From Alcanivorax sp. DP30 (lineage in GTDB: Bacteria > Pseudomonadota > Gammaproteobacteria > Pseudomonadales > Alcanivoracaceae), in the NCBI RefSeq assembly GCF_009882945.1, contig NZ_WTUY01000003.1:265304-329303 (forward strand): a stretch of DNA of 64,000 nucleotides. Direction: 5' to 3'. Of this stretch, positions 26,568 to 36,194 are shown piece by piece. The notes beneath the pieces are model-generated. The model was not told the origin of the DNA and did not search any database. It saw only the letters and a program-made list of their open reading frames with translations. The position numbers and the translations under genes were made by a program. Position 1 is the first letter of the stretch; each line of letters opens with the position of its first letter.

Positions 26568-27190
26568 CCACATTCCATTGTTCGAAAATAAAATTGCCAC
26601 TACAAAGGCAGCAACCGGACAATACTAATTTCCAGAAAAAAATTCCGAGAATGTCATCACGTCATTAAATACTTGGCAAAGGAGAAGCCATCGCGAAAGC
26701 ATGGCTTGACGGTCACTACACACTTACCGGGATCGGCAAGAGCATTTCGGTTGCGGGCGATCTACCGTCAACCGCACCGCAAAAAACTTTCGTGGAAAAT
26801 GGGAGACCTGACCCTCAGGGTGTTGACGGCGGTGCTCATAGTCCTGACCGGAATAATGATCCTTGCCACACAGAAACGCCCGCCGCACACAGCGGAAGAT
26901 ACAGTGATAGTAAGACGTGGAATCCAGGGATATCGAGTATAACGAGCGCGGGTCATGGGCAGCCTCATTGCTTTGCCATGCCCCAACAGTACTGAACAAA
27001 AGGACAGATCAATATCAGCTAAAGGCTATATGCCTTGTAGGAGATCTTCAAATTCATGCGTGTCCCGGAGTTTGTGCGGAGTTTCGGAGTTTATGCAGAG
27101 TTTATGCCGTTACCAAATAGAGGACTTGCACCGCTTGATTTACCGCCAGCTTGGCCCGGTGCTCTGCGTGTCCCTGAATTTTCGCGATCC
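26568..27190. other. Gene-poor stretch downstream of the CDI locus
   Basis: No gene is well supported in 623 bases. A weak rightward frame, ATG 26799 to 26942, would give a 47-residue peptide with one hydrophobic helix (LRVLTAVLIVLTGIMILAT), but no ribosome site is clear. The 27050-27190 part has repeated GGAGTTT words. Regions after CDI immunity genes often hold decayed toxin or immunity remnants; I could not recognise one. Confidence 0.3.
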
Positions 27191-27694
27191 TCATGGCTCT
27201 ACTCCGTAGTACCACTCTAGAAAGTCATAAAATGATTGAAACTCAGGTCTTATCACACCGCCGACAAGTAAGGACATATCATCCCAGTCCACGCCGCTGA
27301 CAGAATCTGTTTCCTTATCATAAAAGAAACTATGCTCTCCCTCAGGTGAGGATATAAGAAGATACCTTTTTTCTAATCTTCCAAACTCCCCCTTCCAGAA
27401 AGGATCAATATAATCATCTCTAATCTGCGAAAGGCCAAAAATATTATCTTCACAGTTCAGTTTCGGATAATCAAATGCATTCTGGTAAAAATGATACATC
27501 GCAGAATCCTTTGACACACCCAAAAAATCCAAAATTTCTCTTGCTTCTTGAGCAGTCCAGACTATAGATCGAACATAATCCTCCCCATACAAATTCCTGA
27601 ATTTTTCTTTTCTCGCTTTTATCTCTTCGCAGAGGTCGCTTTCAGGAAGCGGATCGATATAAGAAAGCACATTTTTCGGAATCATATCATTCAT
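27191..27694 (-). CDS. cdiI: Probable CDI immunity protein (SUKH/SMI1-like)
   Basis: A 167-residue acidic cytoplasmic protein directly after cdiA, overlapping its stop by eight bases. Its pattern (YLLISSPEGEHSFFYDKETDSVSGVDWDD in short: FYDKETDSV, then FQSFYDFLEWYYG) resembles SMI1/KNR4 (SUKH) immunity proteins, which commonly partner nuclease toxins. Coding DNA is AT-rich compared with the rest of the window, as is the toxin tip. Immunity function is inferred mainly from position; SUKH membership is tentative. Confidence 0.7.
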   Translation of the reverse strand: MNDMIPKNVLSYIDPLPESDLCEEIKARKEKFRNLYGEDYVRSIVWTAQEAREILDFLGVSKDSAMYHFYQNAFDYPKLNCEDNIFGLSQIRDDYIDPFWKGEFGRLEKRYLLISSPEGEHSFFYDKETDSVSGVDWDDMSLLVGGVIRPEFQSFYDFLEWYYGVEP

Positions 27695-30600
27695 TTTCAG
27701 TCAATCTCTTCAATCTTTCAATATTGATGAATTGGCGATCTTTATTCCAAACCGAATGATCCACAGGGTCAAATGGGTTTTTCCCAAATCCAGCAACTTT
27801 GAAAGGATGCAGGACTTGCTGATAATTTCTATTAGTGTGAGTTGGTGTCTGAAGTTCAAAAATTGGACCAGCCGCTCTTTGCTGAGAATGATGCTGATTA
27901 GTTGAAACAGGCATACCCTGATCATTCAAAACATAGGGATTATTACCTTTCGCCATCCACTCTCTGTTCGTAGTTACCCTACCGTTCGGGGTGATAAATT
28001 CTAGATTTAAGTCGACATCTTGAGAGTAAAAGTTATACCTACGACCACTAGGAGCCAAATATTCCTGTTTCGAAAATATTCTTGAGCCACCCGCACTGAG
28101 AGCCCCCCCATCTCCACTAAGAGAAGAATCTACTAACCTCGCCCCCGAAAAACCATCGTAATCATAAAACCTAAAATCACCAAAAGGATCAGCCATCTCT
28201 GCCACAGAAGGCAGCTTAAGCTCTTGATTCCCAAACCCATACCGGGTATTCGCGTAGTAAAGTCCACCGCCCAGCGCAGCGACACCCGTAAGCCCATACA
28301 ACATTTTCCCGGGATCGTTTTCCACATACCCATCGTAGACATAGCCGCCAGCTGCATGCCCACCGACACCGGTTAAGGCGACGCCGGATGCCGTTGCTGC
28401 GGCAGGAGCGAGCGCCGCAAAACCACCAAACGCTGTCGTTGCGTTGACGGCAAACAGACCGGTTTCAAGACTCTGGCCAAAGTTAACCCGATCTAGCGTC
28501 TTGTGCTCCACAAGCACTTGGTAACCTGTATCAGAGACTCCCCCTGCACTGAAAGCGAGAAGAAGCCCCCTGGTTCCCATCAATGACCAACTAAATGGAA
28601 GGCTTGCAACCTTGGCAACATCCCCAATCTGAGACAAGCCTTTTGATGCTGATTCAGATGAAAGATCATTAAATAGGTCCAAAGATAAATAGTACGCATC
28701 CCCATTGCCTTTGAGCATTGAGGCATTATCCATATCGGTAAGCACATTGAAGAACATGTCGGGGTCTTCTACCCCGCCGGGATAGATACCATTCGCAACA
28801 TTCCAGAACTCATCTCCATATGCATCGAATTTTTTAAAATCATAATCCGATGCACTAAACAAGGCGGTCTGCAGCCCATCCGTGCTAATCAACGAATTAT
28901 CAGGGTCAGAACGAGCCACATGCGCCAGAAATCTAGCTGCATCCTCATTTGCATAAATCCGGTCAGCGTAAGTAGCGTCTACCTGTCGCATTCCCTCCAG
29001 TAAAAGTGCGGAGAGCGCTTCTGCTTCTGACATACCCGGATGTAACAAGGCATACTCTTTTGCATGCTTACGGATCGCAATCACTTCATTCTGGTGTAGC
29101 TGCCTGTTCCAGGTTGTGCCTTGCTCAGCAATCCAGGCCCCTTGAGCATTCTCGGCACTGGCACCACCCACAATACGAGACAAGGCCCGAAGGCGTTCCG
29201 GGCTGCTTCCCGCAAGTTGCACCAATAATGGCATTAGCATTTCATTGATGCCCGCAGCACTGGCACCTTCTGCGCCGCCCAATGCCTCTCCCACTGCTCG
29301 ATGAAGTGCAATTTTCAGGGCGCTACCGTCTTTCACTCCCCGATCGGCGCCCTGCTCTCCCGCCTCGCTAAAACCGGCAATTGCCTGCTGAAGTTGCTCC
29401 GGATTTTCTGCGGCTACACTGCCGATTTCAGCCAGCAGAGTGCGTAAACGCTCCGCCACTTGATCTTCAGGAACCCCCATGGTTTTCGAAAGGATCTGAC
29501 GGAGGGCTTCATATTCCGGGAGGCGCTTGATCTCTTCTGTAAGCTTGCGGGTCAGGCCATGCTCATGAATCAACACCCCAAGCTCGATAATTTTTCGATC
29601 GCCAAGCACCTTGATAACGGAAGTGACCACATCTTGAGGTAGACCCAGCGTGGTTGACACATCACGGGCAATTTCACTTCTTCCCCGCTTCGTGAAAAGC
29701 CGGTGATCCACCGTCAACTCAACATCCAACCCTCCGGTAAGCTCATCCCGGATGATTTCCTGAACGTTCTCCACATCACGATTCAGGCCCGCCAGATCGC
29801 TGTTTTTATCGCTCTCTTGATCTCTGACGATTAAAACCCCTTCGCCAACGGTGGCATAGGTTAGACCTTCCTGTTCATGGCCATTGCGATGAGCGCTGAA
29901 TGTGGTACTGCCTTCGGGCGCTTTTTGTTGTTCTTTCAAGTTCAGAGGATTGAAACTGGTACTGATCCCCCAGCCACTGTTGCTGCCACGGTCATAATCC
30001 TGGATATCCGTATAGGCGAAGGTAGCAGTGTCCAGAGTAAAGTTGTTCGGGTCACCGCCGCTGATAACAGCCCCCGTTACCTGAGTGTGCCCGTCCACTC
30101 TCAGATCAAACACCTCCTCTCCATGAAAGCCACTAACCTGATCAACCCAAGCACGCTCACTTGAACCCGAAGCTGTGTTGAAGCCACCATTGACGCTGAA
30201 GCCTTTGCCTCCCCCAAAATTGACGCCTTGATTGCTATGCTCGCTGGTGCTGGTGTTCTGCAGGGAGCTGACAGTCAGATTGCCGGTACTTCCTGTTACC
30301 TCTTTGGCCCAGACACTGCCGCCATGAATCGTGGTCTGATCCTTGACGTCCAAGCTCATCAGCCCATCCACGTTGACCGCACCATACTGCCAGTATTGGG
30401 ACTGACTCTGCTGCTCGCTGGATTGGGTGCCTAAGCCACCGGACAAGGCATCCACCGCCGCCGCGCCTGCAAGATTACTGCGACTGCTACTGGCCAGTGT
30501 CAGAGTAGATGTTTGGGTTTCCGTGCTGCTCTGGCTGCTATAGGTATCAGCGACCGCCTCAACCGTGAAGCGGTCCACCTTCAGATCCAGCCCTCCGCCG

Positions 30601-33600
30601 TCCTGGATATCCAGTCGGCTGCCTTGCAGGGTCAAAGCGTCGCCCCCAAGGCTCATTCCCGCAGAACCCAGCTGCATCTGACTTCCCCGATGGGTCAGCG
30701 CTTCACTGGTGCTGGTGTGCTCTGTGATTTCCGTGGCCATTTGGACATCACCGTAGAAACCGAATGCCGGGGCATTCTCGACTGCACCGGACACAGAAGT
30801 AGCCGCCTGGATACCTACGGCCTGCTGCTGGAGCAGCGCCAGAGCAAGATTGGCTTCGTAATCACTGATATCGGTGATGCGGGGGTCATCTTTGGCGGCC
30901 TGCAACGCATCATAGGCGTTTTTTACCGCCTCAGAGGCTTTAACAAAATCATCTGCCGCGTAGGCCGCGTCTACGTAGCTGTTGCCAACACCTGCTGTCA
31001 GGCTGATGTTTTCATTGGTGGACTTGTGGGTAGTGCGTTCGTATTCCTGCGCGGCACCAACGCGCATCTCTCCACCGATTTCGGCGTCAAGACCACCGGC
31101 CATAACATCGCTGCCGATGACATTGACATCACCGCCCACCTGTATGCTGATGAGGCCATTTGCCTGCAGCAAACTCGACAGTGCCGAGCCTCGCTCGTAC
31201 AGGGTTTCTTCGCGATAACGCTCTCCCTCGATACCACCGTAAAGCCGCCCGCGATCATAACCTCCGGTGAAGTTATCGAAGGAGCTTCCATAGTTGGCCT
31301 GGTAGTCACTGAGTGTTTCCAGTCCCGCATTCAGGTTTACATCCCCACTGGCTGTCATGGAGATATTCCCGCCGCTCACAATCTGGGAGGCCACGGCCGT
31401 CATATCATTACCCGCGGACAACGTGAGGTGCTGGCTATCCTGAACGGCAGAGTGAGTCAGCGTGATACTCTCGGTACGCTGTTCCTGACCCTCCCGCTTG
31501 ATGCTGACATCGTCTGGCAGATCTTCGGGGCCGGAAAAGTCGCCGGTGAAGGCACCGCTAGCCGCACTCGCCATCTGAGTCAATGCGCCACCCACTGCGC
31601 CCAGATAATCTACGCCAAATTTCTCTCTCTCATAGTAAGAGGATTCATAGTTTTCACCCGCGATGATCGAAAGGTTGGCCTGATCATTCTCCAGTACTGT
31701 CTTGCCATTTCGCGTGTTAATCAGGGTACCAGCCAGCAGCGCCGTGCTGCCCTCAACTTCAACCCGTCCCTCACCACTCTCTCGCAGCCCGGAGATGCTT
31801 GAGCCTTGAATATGCAGGTTCCCGGCGGATTGAAGAAGCAGGCTCCCCCCGGTATTCAGGTTCGATCCCTGAGAAGTCGCGCTGTAATTACCGGATGCCT
31901 GTGTATAGCCTTTTTTCCCATTCAGGGCATTCGCCACTGTGGCTTTGGTCACATCCGCAAAATCCAGGGGATTAAAGACGGCAAGGCCACCACCCAATCC
32001 AAGTGTCGCCACACTGGCAACCATGCCTCCTATATCAGCCTTGGAGCTTTCCTTGTAGCTGTCGTACTGATAGATATCTTGAACGTCACGAATCAGAAAA
32101 TTCGCCTGATCGTTGGTCAGTGTATCTTTCTTCGTTGCGTAAAGCCCCGCGCTCGCTATCAAGTCGCCACTTGCGGAAACATCCGTGTTTTCAAGCGTAA
32201 TCCCATCAAGTCCCATCATCTGCACCCCATCAGCTGACTGCAGTCGGGTACCTTGGTGAGTTATCGAGAGGGTGCTTTGTCCACTCTGACGAGCACTGAT
32301 CGTGCCCTTCTTGGTTTTATGATGTTCGTGACTGTAAGTATTTGCCGCACTATCAAAAGTCAGGCTGCCAGCACTGGCAATGAGGATATCGCCCTCTGAT
32401 TGCACATCAGTGGCGCTAAGGGTCACATTCCCTTTCGCAGCCTGGTAGCCAACAAGATTACCTTCCTTGTCCTTGCTGGCATTGATGAGCACATCACCCA
32501 AAGCCGCAAGATTACTCCCCACAACCCGATGTGAATCGGTATTCAGCGTTTGTGTTTTACTCTTACCAAAACTCCCATCATCCTTCCGATAGCTGTAAAG
32601 CGAATCACTCTCCTGCGCATAACCGACGACAATATCGCCTTTTGCCTTCAGATTAATGTCCCCTTCACTACTGAGATCACTGGCAATAATCGACAGGTCA
32701 TTTTCGGTTTCCAGCAACATACTGACTGTGCTGTTCAGGTCGCTGCCCAATTGCCGGACCTTGCTTTGAGTGAATTTCACATCACCCTGATCCATGTGGC
32801 TTCCCTGGCTGACAGAAACACTGCCAACGGAAAGGTCTCCCCCTGCTTCCAGGGCCAGAACGCCAGCGTTTACCTGGGCTCCCTGAATCTGGATATCCCC
32901 CGCGCTTCTGATCCTCAGATTTTCAGCCCTCAGCTCGGCCTGTTCAGTAAGGCGAGTCATCCAGTTCAGTGAATCACCTACCGCGTCAGCCAGTGTGGCG
33001 ATTTCCACGCTGCCTTCTGCATCCAGATTCAGCGACTGAGCAATTAATTGTCCGCCCAAGTTCTTAATGTCGCCGTCACTACGCAGGCTTAAGGACTCTC
33101 CCGCGTACATGCCACCGCTGTTTGTTATACCTCCTTGCCCGGCGTTAATAGTCGCCGTGTTTGTGGCATGGATTTCACCATGATTACTGACTTGCTCGCC
33201 GGTAATGAGCACTTCTTCACCGCGTAACTGCGGCCCATCCAACACGGCCCCACCTTTCGCCAGATACAGGACGGGGACCATCACCCGGTAACCCGCCACC
33301 TCTTTTTCTTCCAGCCATACAATATCTTGCTGCAGTGCATTAACCTGGTCTGCGGTCAACGCGACACCCACACTTAATTCCAGGGACTCGGCAGCAGCAA
33401 AGGCGTTATCCATCAACCAGCGGAATTGTTCTTCGTCACTTTCAAAATCCGGATCAAGGAACCGCTTTCCAGTTGCGGCTAGAATCGCATCACGGACAAG
33501 CATGGTTTCATAATAGCTATCACCTAACCGTTGTATTTCCCGGTCGGGGGTCATGCCCAGGCGATTGATCAGGTATTGGCTCCCCATAAAGCCACTCAAC

Positions 33601-36194
33601 GAGGCAAACAAGGGATTGGTTTCAATGAGATAGGGGTGCCCAGGATCCGTTTTCAAAAGAAACAGGCCATGCTCACCCGGCAGGCTAAAACCAAGCGAAA
33701 GTGGGTCAAAGCGGAACAGTGAATCGGCGTTATGCTGCCCATTTTCGCCGTAGACGGCTTGCATGGCAGAGCCAAAACTGAAAGCGGCGCCTTCCTTTTC
33801 TTCGCCATTGCTCACCAGCTCCGCATCAATGTTGAGCTTCCCGCCGGCACTCACCAGGGCGTTGATGACTGTTTCTGTGAGAATATTTGTGTGACTGGTA
33901 GCCCCTGCACGATTACACCTGACTCGACTGCTATCGCACAGGGACCAATTTTCTGACGTCGGAATTGTGGTATAAGTGTAATACTTTTTCTTGCTTCCCC
34001 CTGCTGAGCTTTTCTTTCTGAGCCAGGATTTGTCTACCCGATTGACTTCCTTCAAATCTTGAGTAATAGCGACATTTTCAAAGCGCGTGGCCTTGATTTC
34101 GATATCGCTACCTGCAGCAATGACGCTGGCATTATTCAAAAGGTAGTCACCTAATAACCACAGGTCTCCACCTACAAGCATTCTGGATTGTCTTGGCGCA
34201 GAAACCGACTGTACGCTTTGCCGCCGATATTTATTTCGGTACGTTGTATCGTGACACGCGCTATTTTTGTTTCGGTTAAAGCAACGTCGGTCGTAGTCGC
34301 GGTCATAGCTATAAACGGGGGCATCCCAAGCCACTTCCACTTCCGGTGCACTACTCAGCTGCTGATAAATATTGGCCGCAACAATACGGGCACTACCTTC
34401 ACTGGCAATCAGACCGGATTCGTTATTTACCCTGCTTGCCCAGCTACTCTTGTCGGCCCATATCTCATCCAGTTCCCCTTGCAGCTCTCCGCCAGCAATA
34501 TCCATGTCTCCGACGGCGTAGATATCGCCAAAGTTATCCAGTTCATTAAGGTACAACTGCATCTGACCTGCTGATAACAGCAGTGAATGCTCTGCATTTG
34601 AGAGTTTTTCGCCGGAATAAAGCACGCTTTCCATCCCAGCGATGTCACCATGATTCTCAAGATTTGCTACCGTCATTGTCATGGAGCCAGAGGAACTGAA
34701 TACACCTTCATTGCGTAGATCAGCGGCCTTGACGGATACATCACCCAATACCTGCCAATCGGCTTCGGCACCGATAAACACGTTTTCGGCCTCAAGATTC
34801 AATTCACCTTCAGCCTGTACTTCACCAAGGTGCTGATAATCCTCCGTGGTTAATGCCAGTGTCTTACCGGCCTGCAAGGCCCCAGAAGAGTTGTTTAACA
34901 CCGCCGTGGTAATCTCAAGATTATCAATGGCATCGAGCTGCCCACTATTCACAAGGCGGTCTGATGCCGTGATATGCACATTTTTCTGTCCGGCAACCGT
35001 TCCTGTATTGGTAAAATCCTTTGTGGTGATTTCTACCTGGCCGCCTGCCAGAATCTCGCCCTCATTCACTGCCGCTTGTTCTGCATGAACAGTTATCCCG
35101 CTTTCGCCAGTCATGGATGCCCCACTGGCTAGCGTACTTTCGTCCACCCGAATACGGATTTCCTCCGCACCAACACCCCCGGCCTCAACATTGAGCACCT
35201 TGGCATCCACGTCCAACATTTCTCCGGCAACCACACTCCCGGTAGTGCTCACCGTGCCGGCTGATGCAACCTGCATATTGCCTTTGGCTCTGGCATCACC
35301 AAAGCTTAACGTCCCTTCTGCCGATAACACCAAATCCCCATTCTGGGCCGCCACCGGCGCATCCAGCCTTACCCCCACGCCATCTTCATTGGCAATCAGG
35401 CGAATCCGGTTGGCATACATGCCGCCCAGGGCGGTGGAATCGATGGCGAACGCCGGCTTTTCACCATCGGTAGTGACATTGCTGGTTGCCAGCGTCTTGT
35501 GATCCACGGTCTGCTGACCGGCAACCACATTCAGTTCATTGGCATGCAGCTCCCCGGCCACTTCGACAGAACGGGCAATCAGATCAAAACGGTTCGTGTT
35601 GGAACCATTGAGCCCATTTTCGCCAATATGAATATTGCCGCCCTGCACATCAAAACCCCTCAGGCTACCGCCTTCCATGATCGCCTTGCCGGTAGTCAGG
35701 GTAGCGTGGTTGGTATTGATAAAGCCGCAGCCATTACAGGTAATGCCATTGGGGTTGGCCACCACCACATCAGCACGCCGGCCACCGACTTCCATGTAGC
35801 CATTCAATTTGGAGGGGTTTGTGCCGATGACCTCATTCAGGATCAAGTTGGCGGAGCCATTGGTGAGGTTGGGGTTGCCTTCAATGTAGCCACCCAGCTG
35901 CGTCTGGGTGAGCTGCTGGCTGTTATTGAGGATCAGCCCCTGATTCCCCACGTTCAGCTCATTATAGAAGTTCTGCGATACGCCCCGCCCATTGGGATTC
36001 TGGATATTGACGATGGGCACCCCATTGGCAGCCTGATCCAGGGTCGGGCGGCCATTGGTGGAATGCGTCGGGCTCACAGGCTCCGCTGCTGCCAGCAGCA
36101 TCGGCTGCCAGATCAACAGTAATGACAGGCCATAGACCAGGCTACGCTGCATAACGGATGCGAGTTGATCAGATTTCGGCATAAAGTGAGGCAT
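27687..36194 (-). CDS. cdiA: Two-partner secretion effector, CdiA/FhaB-like, with C-terminal nuclease-like toxin
   Basis: A 2835-residue exoprotein. Residues 1-38 are a signal peptide; a TPS secretion domain follows (about 45-290) with NPNG at 66-69 and 147-150 and a CNGC pair at 153-156. Long hemagglutinin-type repeats run to about 2200. A pretoxin region includes AENAQGAWIAEQGTTWNRQL; the classical VENN motif is absent. The last 70 residues look like an HNH/endonuclease VII-type (LHH/GHH-like) nuclease: HH at 2768-2769, H2786, H2796, H2813 and following N/R residues. Secreted by the adjacent CdiB. ATG 36194 is used; 36182 is possible. No frameshift. Confidence 0.9.
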   Translation of the reverse strand: MPHFMPKSDQLASVMQRSLVYGLSLLLIWQPMLLAAAEPVSPTHSTNGRPTLDQAANGVPIVNIQNPNGRGVSQNFYNELNVGNQGLILNNSQQLTQTQLGGYIEGNPNLTNGSANLILNEVIGTNPSKLNGYMEVGGRRADVVVANPNGITCNGCGFINTNHATLTTGKAIMEGGSLRGFDVQGGNIHIGENGLNGSNTNRFDLIARSVEVAGELHANELNVVAGQQTVDHKTLATSNVTTDGEKPAFAIDSTALGGMYANRIRLIANEDGVGVRLDAPVAAQNGDLVLSAEGTLSFGDARAKGNMQVASAGTVSTTGSVVAGEMLDVDAKVLNVEAGGVGAEEIRIRVDESTLASGASMTGESGITVHAEQAAVNEGEILAGGQVEITTKDFTNTGTVAGQKNVHITASDRLVNSGQLDAIDNLEITTAVLNNSSGALQAGKTLALTTEDYQHLGEVQAEGELNLEAENVFIGAEADWQVLGDVSVKAADLRNEGVFSSSGSMTMTVANLENHGDIAGMESVLYSGEKLSNAEHSLLLSAGQMQLYLNELDNFGDIYAVGDMDIAGGELQGELDEIWADKSSWASRVNNESGLIASEGSARIVAANIYQQLSSAPEVEVAWDAPVYSYDRDYDRRCFNRNKNSACHDTTYRNKYRRQSVQSVSAPRQSRMLVGGDLWLLGDYLLNNASVIAAGSDIEIKATRFENVAITQDLKEVNRVDKSWLRKKSSAGGSKKKYYTYTTIPTSENWSLCDSSRVRCNRAGATSHTNILTETVINALVSAGGKLNIDAELVSNGEEKEGAAFSFGSAMQAVYGENGQHNADSLFRFDPLSLGFSLPGEHGLFLLKTDPGHPYLIETNPLFASLSGFMGSQYLINRLGMTPDREIQRLGDSYYETMLVRDAILAATGKRFLDPDFESDEEQFRWLMDNAFAAAESLELSVGVALTADQVNALQQDIVWLEEKEVAGYRVMVPVLYLAKGGAVLDGPQLRGEEVLITGEQVSNHGEIHATNTATINAGQGGITNSGGMYAGESLSLRSDGDIKNLGGQLIAQSLNLDAEGSVEIATLADAVGDSLNWMTRLTEQAELRAENLRIRSAGDIQIQGAQVNAGVLALEAGGDLSVGSVSVSQGSHMDQGDVKFTQSKVRQLGSDLNSTVSMLLETENDLSIIASDLSSEGDINLKAKGDIVVGYAQESDSLYSYRKDDGSFGKSKTQTLNTDSHRVVGSNLAALGDVLINASKDKEGNLVGYQAAKGNVTLSATDVQSEGDILIASAGSLTFDSAANTYSHEHHKTKKGTISARQSGQSTLSITHQGTRLQSADGVQMMGLDGITLENTDVSASGDLIASAGLYATKKDTLTNDQANFLIRDVQDIYQYDSYKESSKADIGGMVASVATLGLGGGLAVFNPLDFADVTKATVANALNGKKGYTQASGNYSATSQGSNLNTGGSLLLQSAGNLHIQGSSISGLRESGEGRVEVEGSTALLAGTLINTRNGKTVLENDQANLSIIAGENYESSYYEREKFGVDYLGAVGGALTQMASAASGAFTGDFSGPEDLPDDVSIKREGQEQRTESITLTHSAVQDSQHLTLSAGNDMTAVASQIVSGGNISMTASGDVNLNAGLETLSDYQANYGSSFDNFTGGYDRGRLYGGIEGERYREETLYERGSALSSLLQANGLISIQVGGDVNVIGSDVMAGGLDAEIGGEMRVGAAQEYERTTHKSTNENISLTAGVGNSYVDAAYAADDFVKASEAVKNAYDALQAAKDDPRITDISDYEANLALALLQQQAVGIQAATSVSGAVENAPAFGFYGDVQMATEITEHTSTSEALTHRGSQMQLGSAGMSLGGDALTLQGSRLDIQDGGGLDLKVDRFTVEAVADTYSSQSSTETQTSTLTLASSSRSNLAGAAAVDALSGGLGTQSSEQQSQSQYWQYGAVNVDGLMSLDVKDQTTIHGGSVWAKEVTGSTGNLTVSSLQNTSTSEHSNQGVNFGGGKGFSVNGGFNTASGSSERAWVDQVSGFHGEEVFDLRVDGHTQVTGAVISGGDPNNFTLDTATFAYTDIQDYDRGSNSGWGISTSFNPLNLKEQQKAPEGSTTFSAHRNGHEQEGLTYATVGEGVLIVRDQESDKNSDLAGLNRDVENVQEIIRDELTGGLDVELTVDHRLFTKRGRSEIARDVSTTLGLPQDVVTSVIKVLGDRKIIELGVLIHEHGLTRKLTEEIKRLPEYEALRQILSKTMGVPEDQVAERLRTLLAEIGSVAAENPEQLQQAIAGFSEAGEQGADRGVKDGSALKIALHRAVGEALGGAEGASAAGINEMLMPLLVQLAGSSPERLRALSRIVGGASAENAQGAWIAEQGTTWNRQLHQNEVIAIRKHAKEYALLHPGMSEAEALSALLLEGMRQVDATYADRIYANEDAARFLAHVARSDPDNSLISTDGLQTALFSASDYDFKKFDAYGDEFWNVANGIYPGGVEDPDMFFNVLTDMDNASMLKGNGDAYYLSLDLFNDLSSESASKGLSQIGDVAKVASLPFSWSLMGTRGLLLAFSAGGVSDTGYQVLVEHKTLDRVNFGQSLETGLFAVNATTAFGGFAALAPAAATASGVALTGVGGHAAGGYVYDGYVENDPGKMLYGLTGVAALGGGLYYANTRYGFGNQELKLPSVAEMADPFGDFRFYDYDGFSGARLVDSSLSGDGGALSAGGSRIFSKQEYLAPSGRRYNFYSQDVDLNLEFITPNGRVTTNREWMAKGNNPYVLNDQGMPVSTNQHHSQQRAAGPIFELQTPTHTNRNYQQVLHPFKVAGFGKNPFDPVDHSVWNKDRQFINIERLKRLTENE

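Noticed and set aside
26673-26942. 89-residue rightward frame
   Set aside because: It begins with TTG without a ribosome site and only a short part looks protein-like; left as an uncertain region.
30513-31802. Long rightward open frame opposite the CDI effector gene
   Set aside because: It lies wholly inside the cdiA gene on the other strand, has no ribosome site and no domain, and cdiA is a clear continuous protein.
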